DNA from: a virus
Length of the DNA stretch: 22,251 nucleotides
Virus record (IMG/VR): IMGVR_UViG_3300023049_000204
Span: 1 to 22,251 of that record
Reading direction: 5' to 3' (one strand)
Part shown: in pieces, positions 1 to 5,876 of the stretch
How positions within the stretch are numbered: the stretch's first letter is position 1
Layout of the letters: each line of letters begins with the position of its first letter
Position numbers and translations under genes: made by a program
The notes under the pieces: generated by a model
Seen by the model: the letters and a program-made list of their open reading frames with translations, nothing else
Databases searched by the model: none
Told to the model about the DNA's origin: nothing

Positions 1-487
1 CAGGGATCTGGTCTTGTACGACGAACTGTTCGGACGCGACGATCTCGATCCCGTCGAGCGCCCGGCGGTATGCGGCGAGGGTCCGGCGGGTGGAGTCGTC
101 GAGGCCGGCCGGGATGTCCTCGCCACGGTCGACCTGTTCGGCGAGCAGGTGCACTGCGGAGCCGTAGTTCGCGGCGGCGTCTGCTGCTGCAGCGTCGCGG
201 GCGTCTTGTGCGACCCGGTCGAGGTGACGGTCGTTGCTCAGGTCGGACAGGGCGGAGGTGACGAGGTCGTTGCGTTGTGCGAGTCCGCGGACGGTCTGGC
301 GGATCTTCCACCGTTCGAGGCCGAATCCGTCTTCGAGCTTCTTGCCCCAGGACGACGGCCGCTGGTAGGGGATCGGGTCGCTGCCGTCGGCGGGGACGAT
401 GAGTGGCCGTCGCCACCTGTCGCGTGGGACGTCGGCGGGGATGCCGTCGGTGGGCTTGGCGGTGGTCGGGGTGGAGAACGTGGTCAT
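1..487 (-). CDS. Probable RecB/Cas4-like PD-(D/E)XK nuclease, N-terminal part, cut by window edge
   Basis: The frame is open from ATG at 487 through position 1, giving 162 residues with no stop, so the C-terminal part lies outside the window. The end of the visible portion carries G-S-A-V-H-x-L-A-E (about residues 110-118), a spacer with an Arg-Arg-containing helix (TRRTLAAYRRAL), then an acidic residue in I-V-A-S-E-Q-F-V-V. In RecB/Cas4-like phage exonucleases a G-T-x-V-H-x-x-x-E motif is followed by a helix and an E-x-x-V strand before the catalytic D and ExK, which here would fall beyond the edge. The role, if right, is DNA end resection in recombination or replication. The start overlaps the upstream stop by ATGA. 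The catalytic core is not visible, so the family call is an inference from the N-terminal pattern. Confidence 0.6.
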   Translation of the reverse strand, partial: MTTFSTPTTAKPTDGIPADVPRDRWRRPLIVPADGSDPIPYQRPSSWGKKLEDGFGLERWKIRQTVRGLAQRNDLVTSALSDLSNDRHLDRVAQDARDAAAADAAANYGSAVHLLAEQVDRGEDIPAGLDDSTRRTLAAYRRALDGIEIVASEQFVVQDQIP

Positions 488-894
488 GCGAAACCGCCGT
501 CGATGTGGTCCCAGCCGCCGGCTCGGACCCAGTCGAGGACGGCCTCAGCTCGAGGCCGGGCGAAGCCGCCGAGGACCCGCACGACTATGGCCTGCTCTCC
601 GAGGTTCAGCGGGTAGACCAGTGACGCGCGGTGGTCCGTCTCCCAGCGCACCTTCCACTGCTCTGCCCGCACGGACGTGATCTGGTTCGGCGGGACGTAC
701 CTGACAACAAGTCCGGCGGCGATGTCGTGGGCGACATCGGGGACGGTAGACAGTCCGACGACGTGACAATTGCCGTCAATGTCGACCCTCGGGCGGGACT
801 GGTCGTCTGGGTCGGGGAGGACGCGGACGCGGACGCCTGCGACGGTGGCGTGACCCCACCCGCCGTTGAGCTTGTCAATGTTGGAATCGGTCAT
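484..894 (-). CDS. Hypothetical protein, 136 aa
   Basis: The ATG at 894 overlaps the methyltransferase stop by ATGA and the gene's own stop overlaps the next start by ATGA, so it belongs to the translationally coupled early operon. I do not recognise the family. The protein is soluble with no membrane segment or cysteine cluster. It has a beta-rich middle (for example L-V-V-R-Y-V and K-V-R-W-E) and a C-terminal helix A-E-A-V-L-D-W-V-R-A-G-G-W-D. It sits between a DNA methyltransferase and a probable nuclease, so a role in DNA processing is possible, but nothing in the sequence shows one. Confidence 0.85.
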   Translation of the reverse strand: MTDSNIDKLNGGWGHATVAGVRVRVLPDPDDQSRPRVDIDGNCHVVGLSTVPDVAHDIAAGLVVRYVPPNQITSVRAEQWKVRWETDHRASLVYPLNLGEQAIVVRVLGGFARPRAEAVLDWVRAGGWDHIDGGFA

Positions 895-1799
895 GCGGCA
901 CCGCCGACGTCGAGACGGGGCGCGTCGCGGATGGTCTGCGCCCTCCGGAGGTTCTCGACTCCGGTCGACCAGTACGACGGCTTCAGCTCGCAGCCGATGA
1001 ACTTGCGGCCCAGCCTGACCGCTTCGTGACCTTCGGAGCCGATCCCCGCGAACGGGGACAGCACGACTTCACCCGGGTTGGTGTAGAGCCTCACAACACG
1101 TTCGATCAGGTCAAGTTGGAGCGGGCAGATGTGGCGCTCGTCGGCGTCCTCGCGTGCTTGGGAGACGTTGAGGGTGTTGGACTCGCGGATCCCCGTCCAG
1201 ATCGGCCGTGCCCACTCGATCCAGTCCTCGCGGGTCATCTGTCCGTTCTGGACGGGCAGGACCGGAGTGATGTTGTCGCCGGGCTTTCGGAACAGCAGCA
1301 AGTAGTCGGCCAGCGCCATTCGGTTGTTGGTCGAGTCGCGTTCGAGCGTCGCGAACATCAGGGCGTGGGCCTTGGTACGGATCGCTTGTGCCTGCGGGTC
1401 CTTGTCGATGGTGTTCTCGCCGTGGAACCACCATCCGTCGGCGATGTGCTGGCGGATCACGTCGCCGCGGAAGTCGGTCAGGGCGTTGAAGCCGTGGGTG
1501 GACTTGGTGGTCGTGAGCTGCTGGACGTGGACTGCGGCGATGCGTCCGGGCTTGAGGGTGCGCAGGACGTGGCGGGAGATGAACCCGTAGTGTTCGAGGA
1601 ACTCGTCGCGGGTGGTGGAGTTGCCGAGGTCACGTTCGGACGGGCTGTAGGTGAACAGCGACGCGAACGGCGGCGAGTAGACGGCGAGGTCTACCGAGCT
1701 GTCTTCGACCTCGTCGAGACGTTCGCACGAGTCGCCGAGCATCATCGTCCAGCCGTCTCCGGTGGTCGTGTCGGTCGCGTACCCGGTGGTCGCTGTCAT
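891..1799 (-). CDS. DNA amino-methyltransferase, beta-class (N6-adenine or N4-cytosine)
   Basis: This 302-residue protein transfers a methyl group from S-adenosylmethionine to an exocyclic amino group in DNA. The catalytic tetrapeptide SPPF (motif IV, residues 42-45) comes first, and the AdoMet-binding motif SPFAGIGSEG (about 248-257), followed by F-I-G-C-E-L, comes near the C terminus. That order is the beta class. SPP[YF] is common in N4-cytosine and some N6-adenine enzymes, so the target base is not decided. The middle (residues about 100-220) would hold target recognition. The ATG at 1799 overlaps the helicase stop by ATGA, so enzyme and helicase are coupled. No cognate restriction endonuclease is seen nearby, consistent with an orphan phage enzyme that modifies the phage genome against host restriction. 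Confidence 0.88.
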   Translation of the reverse strand: MTATTGYATDTTTGDGWTMMLGDSCERLDEVEDSSVDLAVYSPPFASLFTYSPSERDLGNSTTRDEFLEHYGFISRHVLRTLKPGRIAAVHVQQLTTTKSTHGFNALTDFRGDVIRQHIADGWWFHGENTIDKDPQAQAIRTKAHALMFATLERDSTNNRMALADYLLLFRKPGDNITPVLPVQNGQMTREDWIEWARPIWTGIRESNTLNVSQAREDADERHICPLQLDLIERVVRLYTNPGEVVLSPFAGIGSEGHEAVRLGRKFIGCELKPSYWSTGVENLRRAQTIRDAPRLDVGGAA

Positions 1800-3085
1800 G
1801 CTGGTGCCTTCGCTGTGATCGGTGATCGGGCTGCAAGCTCGTCGACGAGCCAGCCGGCGTTTCGTGCCTTGCGGTTGACGTTGTCGACGATCTGTCGTTC
1901 GAGCTCGGACACGACGACCCATGCGGTGACGTCGCGGGTCTGCCCGTACCGCCAGCACCGACGGACGGCCTGGTAGTAGGTTTCGTAGGAGTCGCCCAGT
2001 CCGCAGAACGTCATCTTCGAGCAGTTCTGGAAGTTCATCCCGAACCCGGCGATCGACGGTTTGGTGACGAGGACCCGGACATGTCCGGCGACGAAAGCGT
2101 CGATGGCGTCTGCCTTGTCCTCGGCGGACCATGACCCTTCGACGTTGACGGCGTCGTCGATTGCGGCGGTGACCTGGTCGGCTTCGTCGTTCAGTCCGCA
2201 CCAGACGATGTGCTGGTCGGCGTGGCCGGTCGTGGCGACTGTTGCTGCCACTCTGGCTTCGAGGGTCTGGCGGCGGACGTTGGCCCGTCCGCCGACGCCG
2301 CCGAGGTCTGTCGGGAACAGCTGGCCGGGGGCTTCGATGTTGACGGGCACCACGACGTCGAGGACGTGCAACGGTGGCAGCAGATAGCCGTCGTCGCGGC
2401 CGCCGACGTCGGACGGATAGCGGGCCGCGACGATCCACGTGGCCATCCAGTCGAGCATGGGCTTGCGGGCGTGCCCCTTGAGCCGCCACGCGCCGACGTC
2501 TTGGTCGTTGATGAAGTAGGCAGCGAGCATCTGTGCCCGGTCCATCTGTCCGAGCCATTCGGCGTGGTTGACGATCTCTGCCACGTCGTTGGGTGCCGGC
2601 GTGGCAGTCGCTGCGAGCTTGTATGGCACGTCGCGGCACGAGTCGGTGAGCATCATGCGGGTCTTGGAACCGACGGCCTTGAGGATCGACGACTCGTCGA
2701 GAACGACGGCGCCGTAGGTGGACGGGTCGACATGCTCGGCCATCTCGTAGTTGGTGATGTGGACGCCGGGGCCGGGGAGTGGTCCGCGGGTGTAGGTGAC
2801 GTCCAGGCCGATCTTGCGTGCTTCGGCGATCGTCTGGCGTGCGACGGACAAAGGCGCGATGATCAGCGAACGGTCGGACACGAGCCGGGCCCATTCGAGC
2901 TGCTGGAGTGTCTTGCCCATCCCGCAGTCCTGGAACAGTGCGACGCGGCCTGTGCGGCATGCCCATGCGACGACGTACGCCTGCCAGTCGTGCAGCAGAT
3001 CGTGGACTTCGGACCGGTTCACGTCGACACCGACGGGAGGTGCGACGCTGCGCTTGCGTGACATGAACTCTGCGTAGGCGGTCAT
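1796..3085 (-). CDS. SF2 (SNF2/DEAD-like) ATP-dependent helicase
   Basis: This 429-residue protein has the helicase motifs in order: H-D-W-Q near residue 32, Walker A CGMGKT (54-59), motif Ia I-I-A-P-L-S (75-80), motif II DESS in V-V-L-D-E-S-S (127-133), motif III ATATPAPN (159-166) and motif VI QAVRRCWRYGQ (372-382). Motif VI of the form QxxRRxxRxGQ and the DES box fit SNF2-related phage helicases. The protein hydrolyses ATP to move on or remodel DNA. At about 430 residues it is a minimal two-lobe enzyme without accessory domains. The ATG at 3085 overlaps the previous stop by ATGA. Its stop overlaps the methyltransferase start, suggesting joint synthesis for replication, recombination or modification. 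Confidence 0.9.
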   Translation of the reverse strand: MTAYAEFMSRKRSVAPPVGVDVNRSEVHDLLHDWQAYVVAWACRTGRVALFQDCGMGKTLQQLEWARLVSDRSLIIAPLSVARQTIAEARKIGLDVTYTRGPLPGPGVHITNYEMAEHVDPSTYGAVVLDESSILKAVGSKTRMMLTDSCRDVPYKLAATATPAPNDVAEIVNHAEWLGQMDRAQMLAAYFINDQDVGAWRLKGHARKPMLDWMATWIVAARYPSDVGGRDDGYLLPPLHVLDVVVPVNIEAPGQLFPTDLGGVGGRANVRRQTLEARVAATVATTGHADQHIVWCGLNDEADQVTAAIDDAVNVEGSWSAEDKADAIDAFVAGHVRVLVTKPSIAGFGMNFQNCSKMTFCGLGDSYETYYQAVRRCWRYGQTRDVTAWVVVSELERQIVDNVNRKARNAGWLVDELAARSPITAKAPA

Positions 3086-3402
3086 GCGGCACCTCGTGGG
3101 TGGTCGGGTGTGGGCCGGTCGCAGTCCTGCCAAGCCGTCTCGAGCGCGAGCAGGGCAGCCTGGACCTGTCCCGCTGCGGCGCTGGTCTGCCCGGCGCGGG
3201 CGTACGACGCGGGCTTGCGGCGGGCGATGTCGACGGCACGCCGTGCGGACAGGAACCGTGCGACAGCGTCGTAGAGCGCGTCGTCGGGCGGGCAGGTCAG
3301 GTGGACCCAGCCGTCGTACGGGTTGGACCGGTAGACCTCCACGCCGGGAGGGACGGGCTTGGTGCAGCGGGCGCAGGACGTGGCGAACCGGGCGACCGTC
3401 AT
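3082..3402 (-). CDS. Small CxxC...HxxC putative zinc-binding protein, 106 aa
   Basis: The N-terminal third holds C10-x2-C13 and H34-x2-C37, a spacing expected of a compact zinc ribbon. Between them is a V-E-V-Y-R-S strand, and the sequence G-W-V-H-L-T-C surrounds the second pair. The rest is alanine- and arginine-rich and predicted helical. The start and stop both overlap neighbours by ATGA. It precedes the helicase, so it may bind DNA or a replication partner, but that is inference. No named family is recognised with certainty. Confidence 0.85.
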   Translation of the reverse strand: MTVARFATSCARCTKPVPPGVEVYRSNPYDGWVHLTCPPDDALYDAVARFLSARRAVDIARRKPASYARAGQTSAAAGQVQAALLALETAWQDCDRPTPDHPRGAA

Positions 3403-3683
3403 GCCGTGTCCCCGTCGTTGTGACGTTCGAGGAGCTGGCGTAGTTCACGGTCGTCGAGGTAGCCCCACGGCTCGTCAAGCAGCGGCGACAGGTCGATCTG
3501 GTGACGGCGTGCCGCAGCGAGCAGCGCCCCGGCCTGTGCGGTGGCGTCACGCGCTTCGGCACGGGCACGTGACGCGACCCGTACGGCCTGCCGGCGAGAG
3601 ATTTCGGCACCGATCAGGGCACCGCCGAGGACCATCAGCACGATGATCGACATCAGGAACGTCCAGGACGCGGCCGGTGTCAT
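3399..3683 (-). CDS. Membrane-anchored coiled-coil protein, 94 aa
   Basis: The ATG at 3683 overlaps the stop of the repeat protein by ATGA, and the stop overlaps the next start by ATGA. Residues about 7-27 form one hydrophobic segment (W-T-F-L-M-S-I-I-V-L-M-V-L-G). It is followed by a long charged, alanine/arginine-rich helix (about 29-60) and an acidic C-terminal part with R-E-L-R-Q-L-L-E-R. A single N-terminal membrane span with a cytoplasmic helical tail is the simplest reading. No function is recognised. Longer in-frame readings upstream run through the alanine-repeat DNA and are not real. Confidence 0.8.
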   Translation of the reverse strand: MTPAASWTFLMSIIVLMVLGGALIGAEISRRQAVRVASRARAEARDATAQAGALLAAARRHQIDLSPLLDEPWGYLDDRELRQLLERHNDGDTA

Positions 3684-4492
3684 GCTGCACCCACGGTCTG
3701 CCGGCAGGTGGCGAGGGCGGCCGGGCTGTGAGGGCCGGCCTCGATCATGTCGCACAGCAGCGCCGCTGCTGAGTGCTGGAGCACGGTGACCGTCGGCTCC
3801 AGTGCGGCCTGAGCAGCGTCCCAAGCAGCGGCCTGAGCAGCGTCCTGAGCAGCGGCCTGAGCAGCGTCCCAAGCAGCGGCCTGAGCAGCGGCCTGAGCAG
3901 CGGACCAAGCAGCGGACTGACCAGCGGGCCGACCAGCGGGCCGACCAGCGGGCCAAGCAGCGGCCTGACCAGCGGCCCGAGCAGCGGCCTGAGCAGCGTC
4001 CCAAGCAGCGGCCTGAGCAGCGTCCCAAGCAGCGGCCTGACCAAAGGCCCGAGCAGCGGCCCGAGCAGCGGCCCAAGCAGCGTCCACATGCGGCGTCGCC
4101 GTCGTCAGACTCGCATCATCCGTGATCGGGTCAAGAGCGCGGAGGGCTGTTGCGTGGCCGTCCAGACCGGCGAGGTCCAGCCACATCGGCGTGTGGACCC
4201 GCACCAGCCAATCGCACGCCATCCACCCGCGACGATCCGCGTCCGCTGCCGTCCCTGCCGTGACAGCGAGGGCGGGGACGAACGGCAGCAGCATGTTCCT
4301 CTCCTGCTGCGACCGCATCCCGTCGTTCCACACCCGAGCGAACGCTCCGAGTGTCGTGTCGGCACAGGCGGGGTGGTCGCTGTGTGGCTCACCAGCCCAC
4401 CATGCGACCGCCTCGGCCAGGCAGACGCCGTCGTCTCGCGTGGCGTGTTGGCCGTGGGTCAGGGTCAGGGTGTTGAGGTCAAGGGTGGTCAT
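3680..4492 (-). CDS. Conserved-type hypothetical protein with Ala/Trp/Gln tetrapeptide-repeat tail, 270 aa
   Basis: The start chosen is the ATG at 4492, which overlaps the previous stop by ATGA; the in-frame extension upstream is arginine/proline-rich shadow. Residues 1-135 look like a folded domain: C-L-A-E-A-V-A-W-W-A-G-E-P-H-S-D-H-P-A-C around residue 25-44, then L-G-A-F-A-R-V-W-N-D-G-M, and later a W-M-A-C-D-W segment. From memory, this A-G-E-P-H-S-D-H-P pattern recurs in uncharacterised phage and bacterial proteins; I give no function. Residues about 135-227 are a repeat of four-residue units of type A-A-[QWR]-[AD], probably a long alanine-rich helix. A short non-repeat C terminus (about 43 residues) follows. 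The gene lies upstream of a membrane-anchored coiled-coil gene. Confidence 0.85.
   Translation of the reverse strand: MTTLDLNTLTLTHGQHATRDDGVCLAEAVAWWAGEPHSDHPACADTTLGAFARVWNDGMRSQQERNMLLPFVPALAVTAGTAADADRRGWMACDWLVRVHTPMWLDLAGLDGHATALRALDPITDDASLTTATPHVDAAWAAARAAARAFGQAAAWDAAQAAAWDAAQAAARAAGQAAAWPAGRPAGRPAGQSAAWSAAQAAAQAAAWDAAQAAAQDAAQAAAWDAAQAALEPTVTVLQHSAAALLCDMIEAGPHSPAALATCRQTVGAA
3812..4085 (-). repeat. 12-bp tandem repeat array coding for tetrapeptide units
   Basis: About 23 units of 12 bp run through this stretch. On the plus strand the unit is of the form GCAGCGgccTGA or GCAGCGtcccAA, and two types often alternate to give a 24-bp higher-order period. Because 12 is divisible by 3, several frames on both strands stay open here, which explains the long spurious frames. 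On the coding strand the units translate to AAQA, AAWD, AARA, AGRP and similar. A subset near 3915-3955 (gaccagcgggcc) codes for A-G-R-P units instead, suggesting local unit conversion and expansion. Confidence 0.9.
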
Positions 4493-4746
4493 GCTGCACC
4501 GTCCATCGGCCGGTCGGCCATGAGGTCGGGACGGGACATGTCGTCCAGCACCGGACCGAGGGGCAGGTAGTCGCGCAGCTCGACCAGCGCGCCGATGAGA
4601 CGGTCGACCTGGTACGGGTCGTTGTGCTGCAGCGACACGGTGTCGTTGAGCCACACGGCGCCGTACCGGTTCTGGTCGGGGTCATGCAGAGCGACGCGGA
4701 TGCGGTCGCTGTCGGTCCAGTACGCGGCGGATGACGAGTTCTGCAT
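4489..4746 (-). CDS. Hypothetical protein, 85 aa
   Basis: The ATG at 4746 is the first gene start after a 183-bp hairpin-rich intergenic stretch, and the stop overlaps the repeat-protein start by ATGA. The protein is soluble and acidic, with a beta-like N-terminal half (I-R-V-A-L-H-D, Y-G-A-V-W-L) and a helix V-D-R-L-I-G-A-L-V-E-L-R-D-Y-L. I do not recognise a family. The ribosome-binding site is weak (GAAAG about 10 bases upstream), so expression may depend on the leader structure upstream. Confidence 0.8.
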   Translation of the reverse strand: MQNSSSAAYWTDSDRIRVALHDPDQNRYGAVWLNDTVSLQHNDPYQVDRLIGALVELRDYLPLGPVLDDMSRPDLMADRPMDGAA

Positions 4747-4766
4747 GTTGCTACTTTCGTGTTGTG

Positions 4767-4803
4767 CGGCCCGCCGACGTCTCTTGCCGGAGTAGGCGGG
4801 CCG
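4767..4803 (-). other. Stem-loop, 9-bp perfect stem, in leader of the 85-aa gene
   Basis: CGGCCCGCC at 4767-4775 pairs with GGCGGGCCG at 4795-4803 around a 19-base loop. It ends about 20 bases upstream of the ATG at 4746 on the coding strand. No U run follows on either strand, so it is not a classical intrinsic terminator. It may be a leader structure or an operator dyad. Confidence 0.5.
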
Positions 4804-4891
4804 TGCTGTGTTGCTAGGACGTTCCGGCGGGACCCCTCCCCAGGAGTCCGCCGGTCGTGGGCCTGCCGGTGTGGGTGCCGGCGTGGTCCGA

Positions 4892-4924
4892 AACGTCCAC
4901 CGGACGGCAGCCCGGGTGGACGTT
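4892..4924 (-). terminator. Candidate terminator or operator hairpin after the small membrane-protein gene
   Basis: AACGTCCACC at 4892-4901 pairs perfectly with GGTGGACGTT at 4915-4924, leaving a 13-base loop with further G-C pairing potential. On the minus strand it begins a few bases after the stop at 4930 and is followed by a short TTTCGG, so it could end or attenuate transcription. Its arms contain the GGACGTT motif, so protein binding is an alternative. Confidence 0.45.
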
Positions 4925-4929
4925 CCGCA

Positions 4930-5076
4930 TCACGCCGTGTGCCAGACGAGGAAGCCGAACGTGGCGACCCCGACGCCGAGCAGGCACATGCCTGCCACGG
5001 TCGAGGTGAGGACGGCGCGGGCGGTGACTGCTGCGCCGATGAACACCACCATGAGGACCGCCAGCAGCAACGTCAC
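4930..5076 (-). CDS. Small two-helix membrane protein, 48 aa
   Basis: The GTG at 5076 overlaps the stop of the HTH gene by GTGA. The 48 residues are almost entirely hydrophobic. Two spans are apparent at about 2-19 (L-L-L-A-V-L-M-V-V-F-I-G-A-A-V) and 26-45 (V-A-G-M-C-L-L-G-V-G-V-A-T-F-G-F-L-V-W), joined by a short polar turn with Arg20. Being an early gene behind a regulator, it may alter the host membrane or exclude other phages, but this is a guess. Tight coupling and a clean membrane pattern support it as a gene. Confidence 0.7.
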   Translation of the reverse strand: MTLLLAVLMVVFIGAAVTARAVLTSTVAGMCLLGVGVATFGFLVWHTA

Positions 5077-5294
5077 GCTGCAGCCACCTGGTCGCCCTTG
5101 AGCTGCGGGAACCAGTTGATAAGCGTGGCGTGGGTGATCTCGACGCTCGTTCGGGCCTTGATCTCCTCGGAGATGTGGCGCCACGAGGAGCCCTGCTCGC
5201 GGCGCTCCGCGACCCAGTCTCCGAGCGGGTAGCCGTAGCGGTCCGCCCACAGGACGTCGGCGAGTTGGTACGCGATGCTCGACGCGGCTGCCAT
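5073..5294 (-). CDS. Small helix-turn-helix DNA-binding protein, 73 aa
   Basis: This is the first gene of the left operon, starting at ATG 5294 about 43 bp below a candidate -10 box, with CAGGGGAA as the likely ribosome-binding site. Residues about 36-62 (S-S-W-R-H-I-S-E-E-I-K-A-R-T-S...T-H-A-T-L-I-N-W-F) match the pattern of small actinobacterial and phage HTH proteins: a first helix S-W-x-x-I, a turn, then a recognition helix ending in W-F. It probably controls early transcription and may bind the dyad that overlaps its own promoter. It could equally act as a replication or excision accessory factor. Confidence 0.82.
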   Translation of the reverse strand: MAAASSIAYQLADVLWADRYGYPLGDWVAERREQGSSWRHISEEIKARTSVEITHATLINWFPQLKGDQVAAA

Positions 5295-5336
5295 CGATGT
5301 TCCCCTGACTGGTTGAATATTTACCGTGCATGGGTG

Positions 5337-5365
5337 ACCCTACCCCATCGGGGGGGTGGACGCAA
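5337..5365 (-). promoter_or_regulatory. Candidate promoter of the left (early) operon with overlapping dyad
   Basis: On the minus strand TTGCGT (5365-5360) and TAGGGT (5342-5337) are separated by exactly 17 bp, matching an actinobacterial -35 and a TANNNT -10. Transcription would start near 5330 and leave a leader of about 35 bases before the ATG at 5294. A dyad ATGGG (5330-5334) / CCCAT (5344-5348) spans the -10 box and could be an operator. Two A+T-rich inverted elements (GTAAATATT on the minus strand near 5315-5325, GTAAATTTT on the plus strand at 5375-5383) flank the promoter. Confidence 0.55.
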
Positions 5366-5468
5366 GTCACTTCAGTAAATTTTTGTCCACGACGAGGAAG
5401 GTTCCCCATGACGACCATCACCAAGGCCGAGGTGCGCGGCCTGAACGGCCCCGCCCGAGACGTGGAAA

Positions 5469-5494
5469 AGCCCCCCACCCGAAGGTGGGGGGCT
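5469..5494 (-). terminator. Strong intrinsic terminator ending the late operon
   Basis: AGCCCCCCACC (5469-5479) and GGTGGGGGGCT (5484-5494) form an 11-bp perfect stem. On the minus strand the loop reads TTCG closed by C-G, an extra-stable UUCG tetraloop, and the stem is followed by TTTT. It lies 58 bp past the last late gene (stop at 5552) and before the left-operon promoter, so it separates the late block from the early block. On the plus strand there is no T run. Confidence 0.92.
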
Positions 5495-5551
5495 GGGTGT
5501 GACAGTGACGTCAGGCGGATGGGTCGTCGTGGCGACGGCGGGCGGTGGCGG

Positions 5552-5875
5552 TCAGTCCCTCGACGGGCGTCCATCCGGTCCAGTGTCGCGGTTGTCGTAC
5601 TCCGGGAAGATGTCGTAGAGCTCCTCAGCCAGCCGCAGCTCGATTTCGACCTCACGCTCCGGCAGCGAGAACCCGGCCCGGGCGTACGCTCGCACGATCA
5701 GCTCGGCGCGCAGCACACGACGACGCAGCTCGCGGACCTGAGCCTTCAACTCCTCGAGGTTCGCGGTCGCCATCTCGTCGTGGCGGGTCAGCAGGTACCT
5801 GAACAGGACCAGGCCGCCACCGACAAACAGTCCGGGCTCGCCGACGTCGAACGCCCGGACGAGGAACTCGTCCAC
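5552..5875 (-). CDS. Membrane-anchored coiled-coil protein, 107 aa (last late gene)
   Basis: The start is GTG at 5875, one base after the previous stop (TGACGTG). One weakly hydrophobic segment lies at about 15-29 (L-F-V-G-G-G-L-V-L-F-R-Y-L-L). It is followed by a strongly charged helix (about 38-88: L-E-E-L-K-A-Q-V-R-E-L-R-R-R-V-L, then E-R-E-V-E-I-E-L-R-L-A-E-E-L). Such anchored coiled coils at the end of lysis cassettes are common in actinobacterial phages and may regulate the holin or link membrane to envelope, which is inference. The intrinsic terminator lies directly downstream. Confidence 0.75.
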   Translation of the reverse strand: MDEFLVRAFDVGEPGLFVGGGLVLFRYLLTRHDEMATANLEELKAQVRELRRRVLRAELIVRAYARAGFSLPEREVEIELRLAEELYDIFPEYDNRDTGPDGRPSRD

Positions 5876-5876
5876 G

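Larger units (their letters stand above)
4747..4929. other. Hairpin-rich intergenic region with repeated GGACGTTCC motif
   Basis: No gene is supported in this 183-bp gap between two minus-strand genes. It holds at least three dyads: 4767-4775 with 4795-4803 (9 bp, perfect), CCGGCGGGAC with GTCCGCCGG around 4824-4857 (one bulged base), and 4892-4901 with 4915-4924 (10 bp, perfect). The nonamer GGACGTTCC occurs at 4817-4825 and 4918-4926, and a near copy lies inverted at 4890-4898. The stretch could be a transcription stop, an operator cluster or a structured leader or small RNA; the sequence does not decide. Confidence 0.6.

Noticed and set aside
891-3239. Long N-terminal extension of the methyltransferase frame (782 residues)
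   Set aside because: The extension is antiphase to the helicase gene on the same strand and is Arg/Pro-rich. The real start is the ATG at 1799 that overlaps the helicase stop.
3812-4085. CRISPR array
   Set aside because: Units are 12 bp, contiguous and in frame, with no spacers of unique sequence and no cas genes.
3745-4089. Minus-strand Leu/Gly/Pro-rich frame in the repeat array
   Set aside because: It is an alternative phase of the same 12-bp repeat, with no ribosome-binding site and no overlap with neighbours.
3773-4570. Plus-strand Ser/Gly/Leu-rich and Gln/Arg-rich repeat proteins across the 12-bp array
   Set aside because: The repeat has a length divisible by three and lacks stops in several frames on both strands. 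Only the minus frame has a non-repeat domain, proper overlaps and neighbours.
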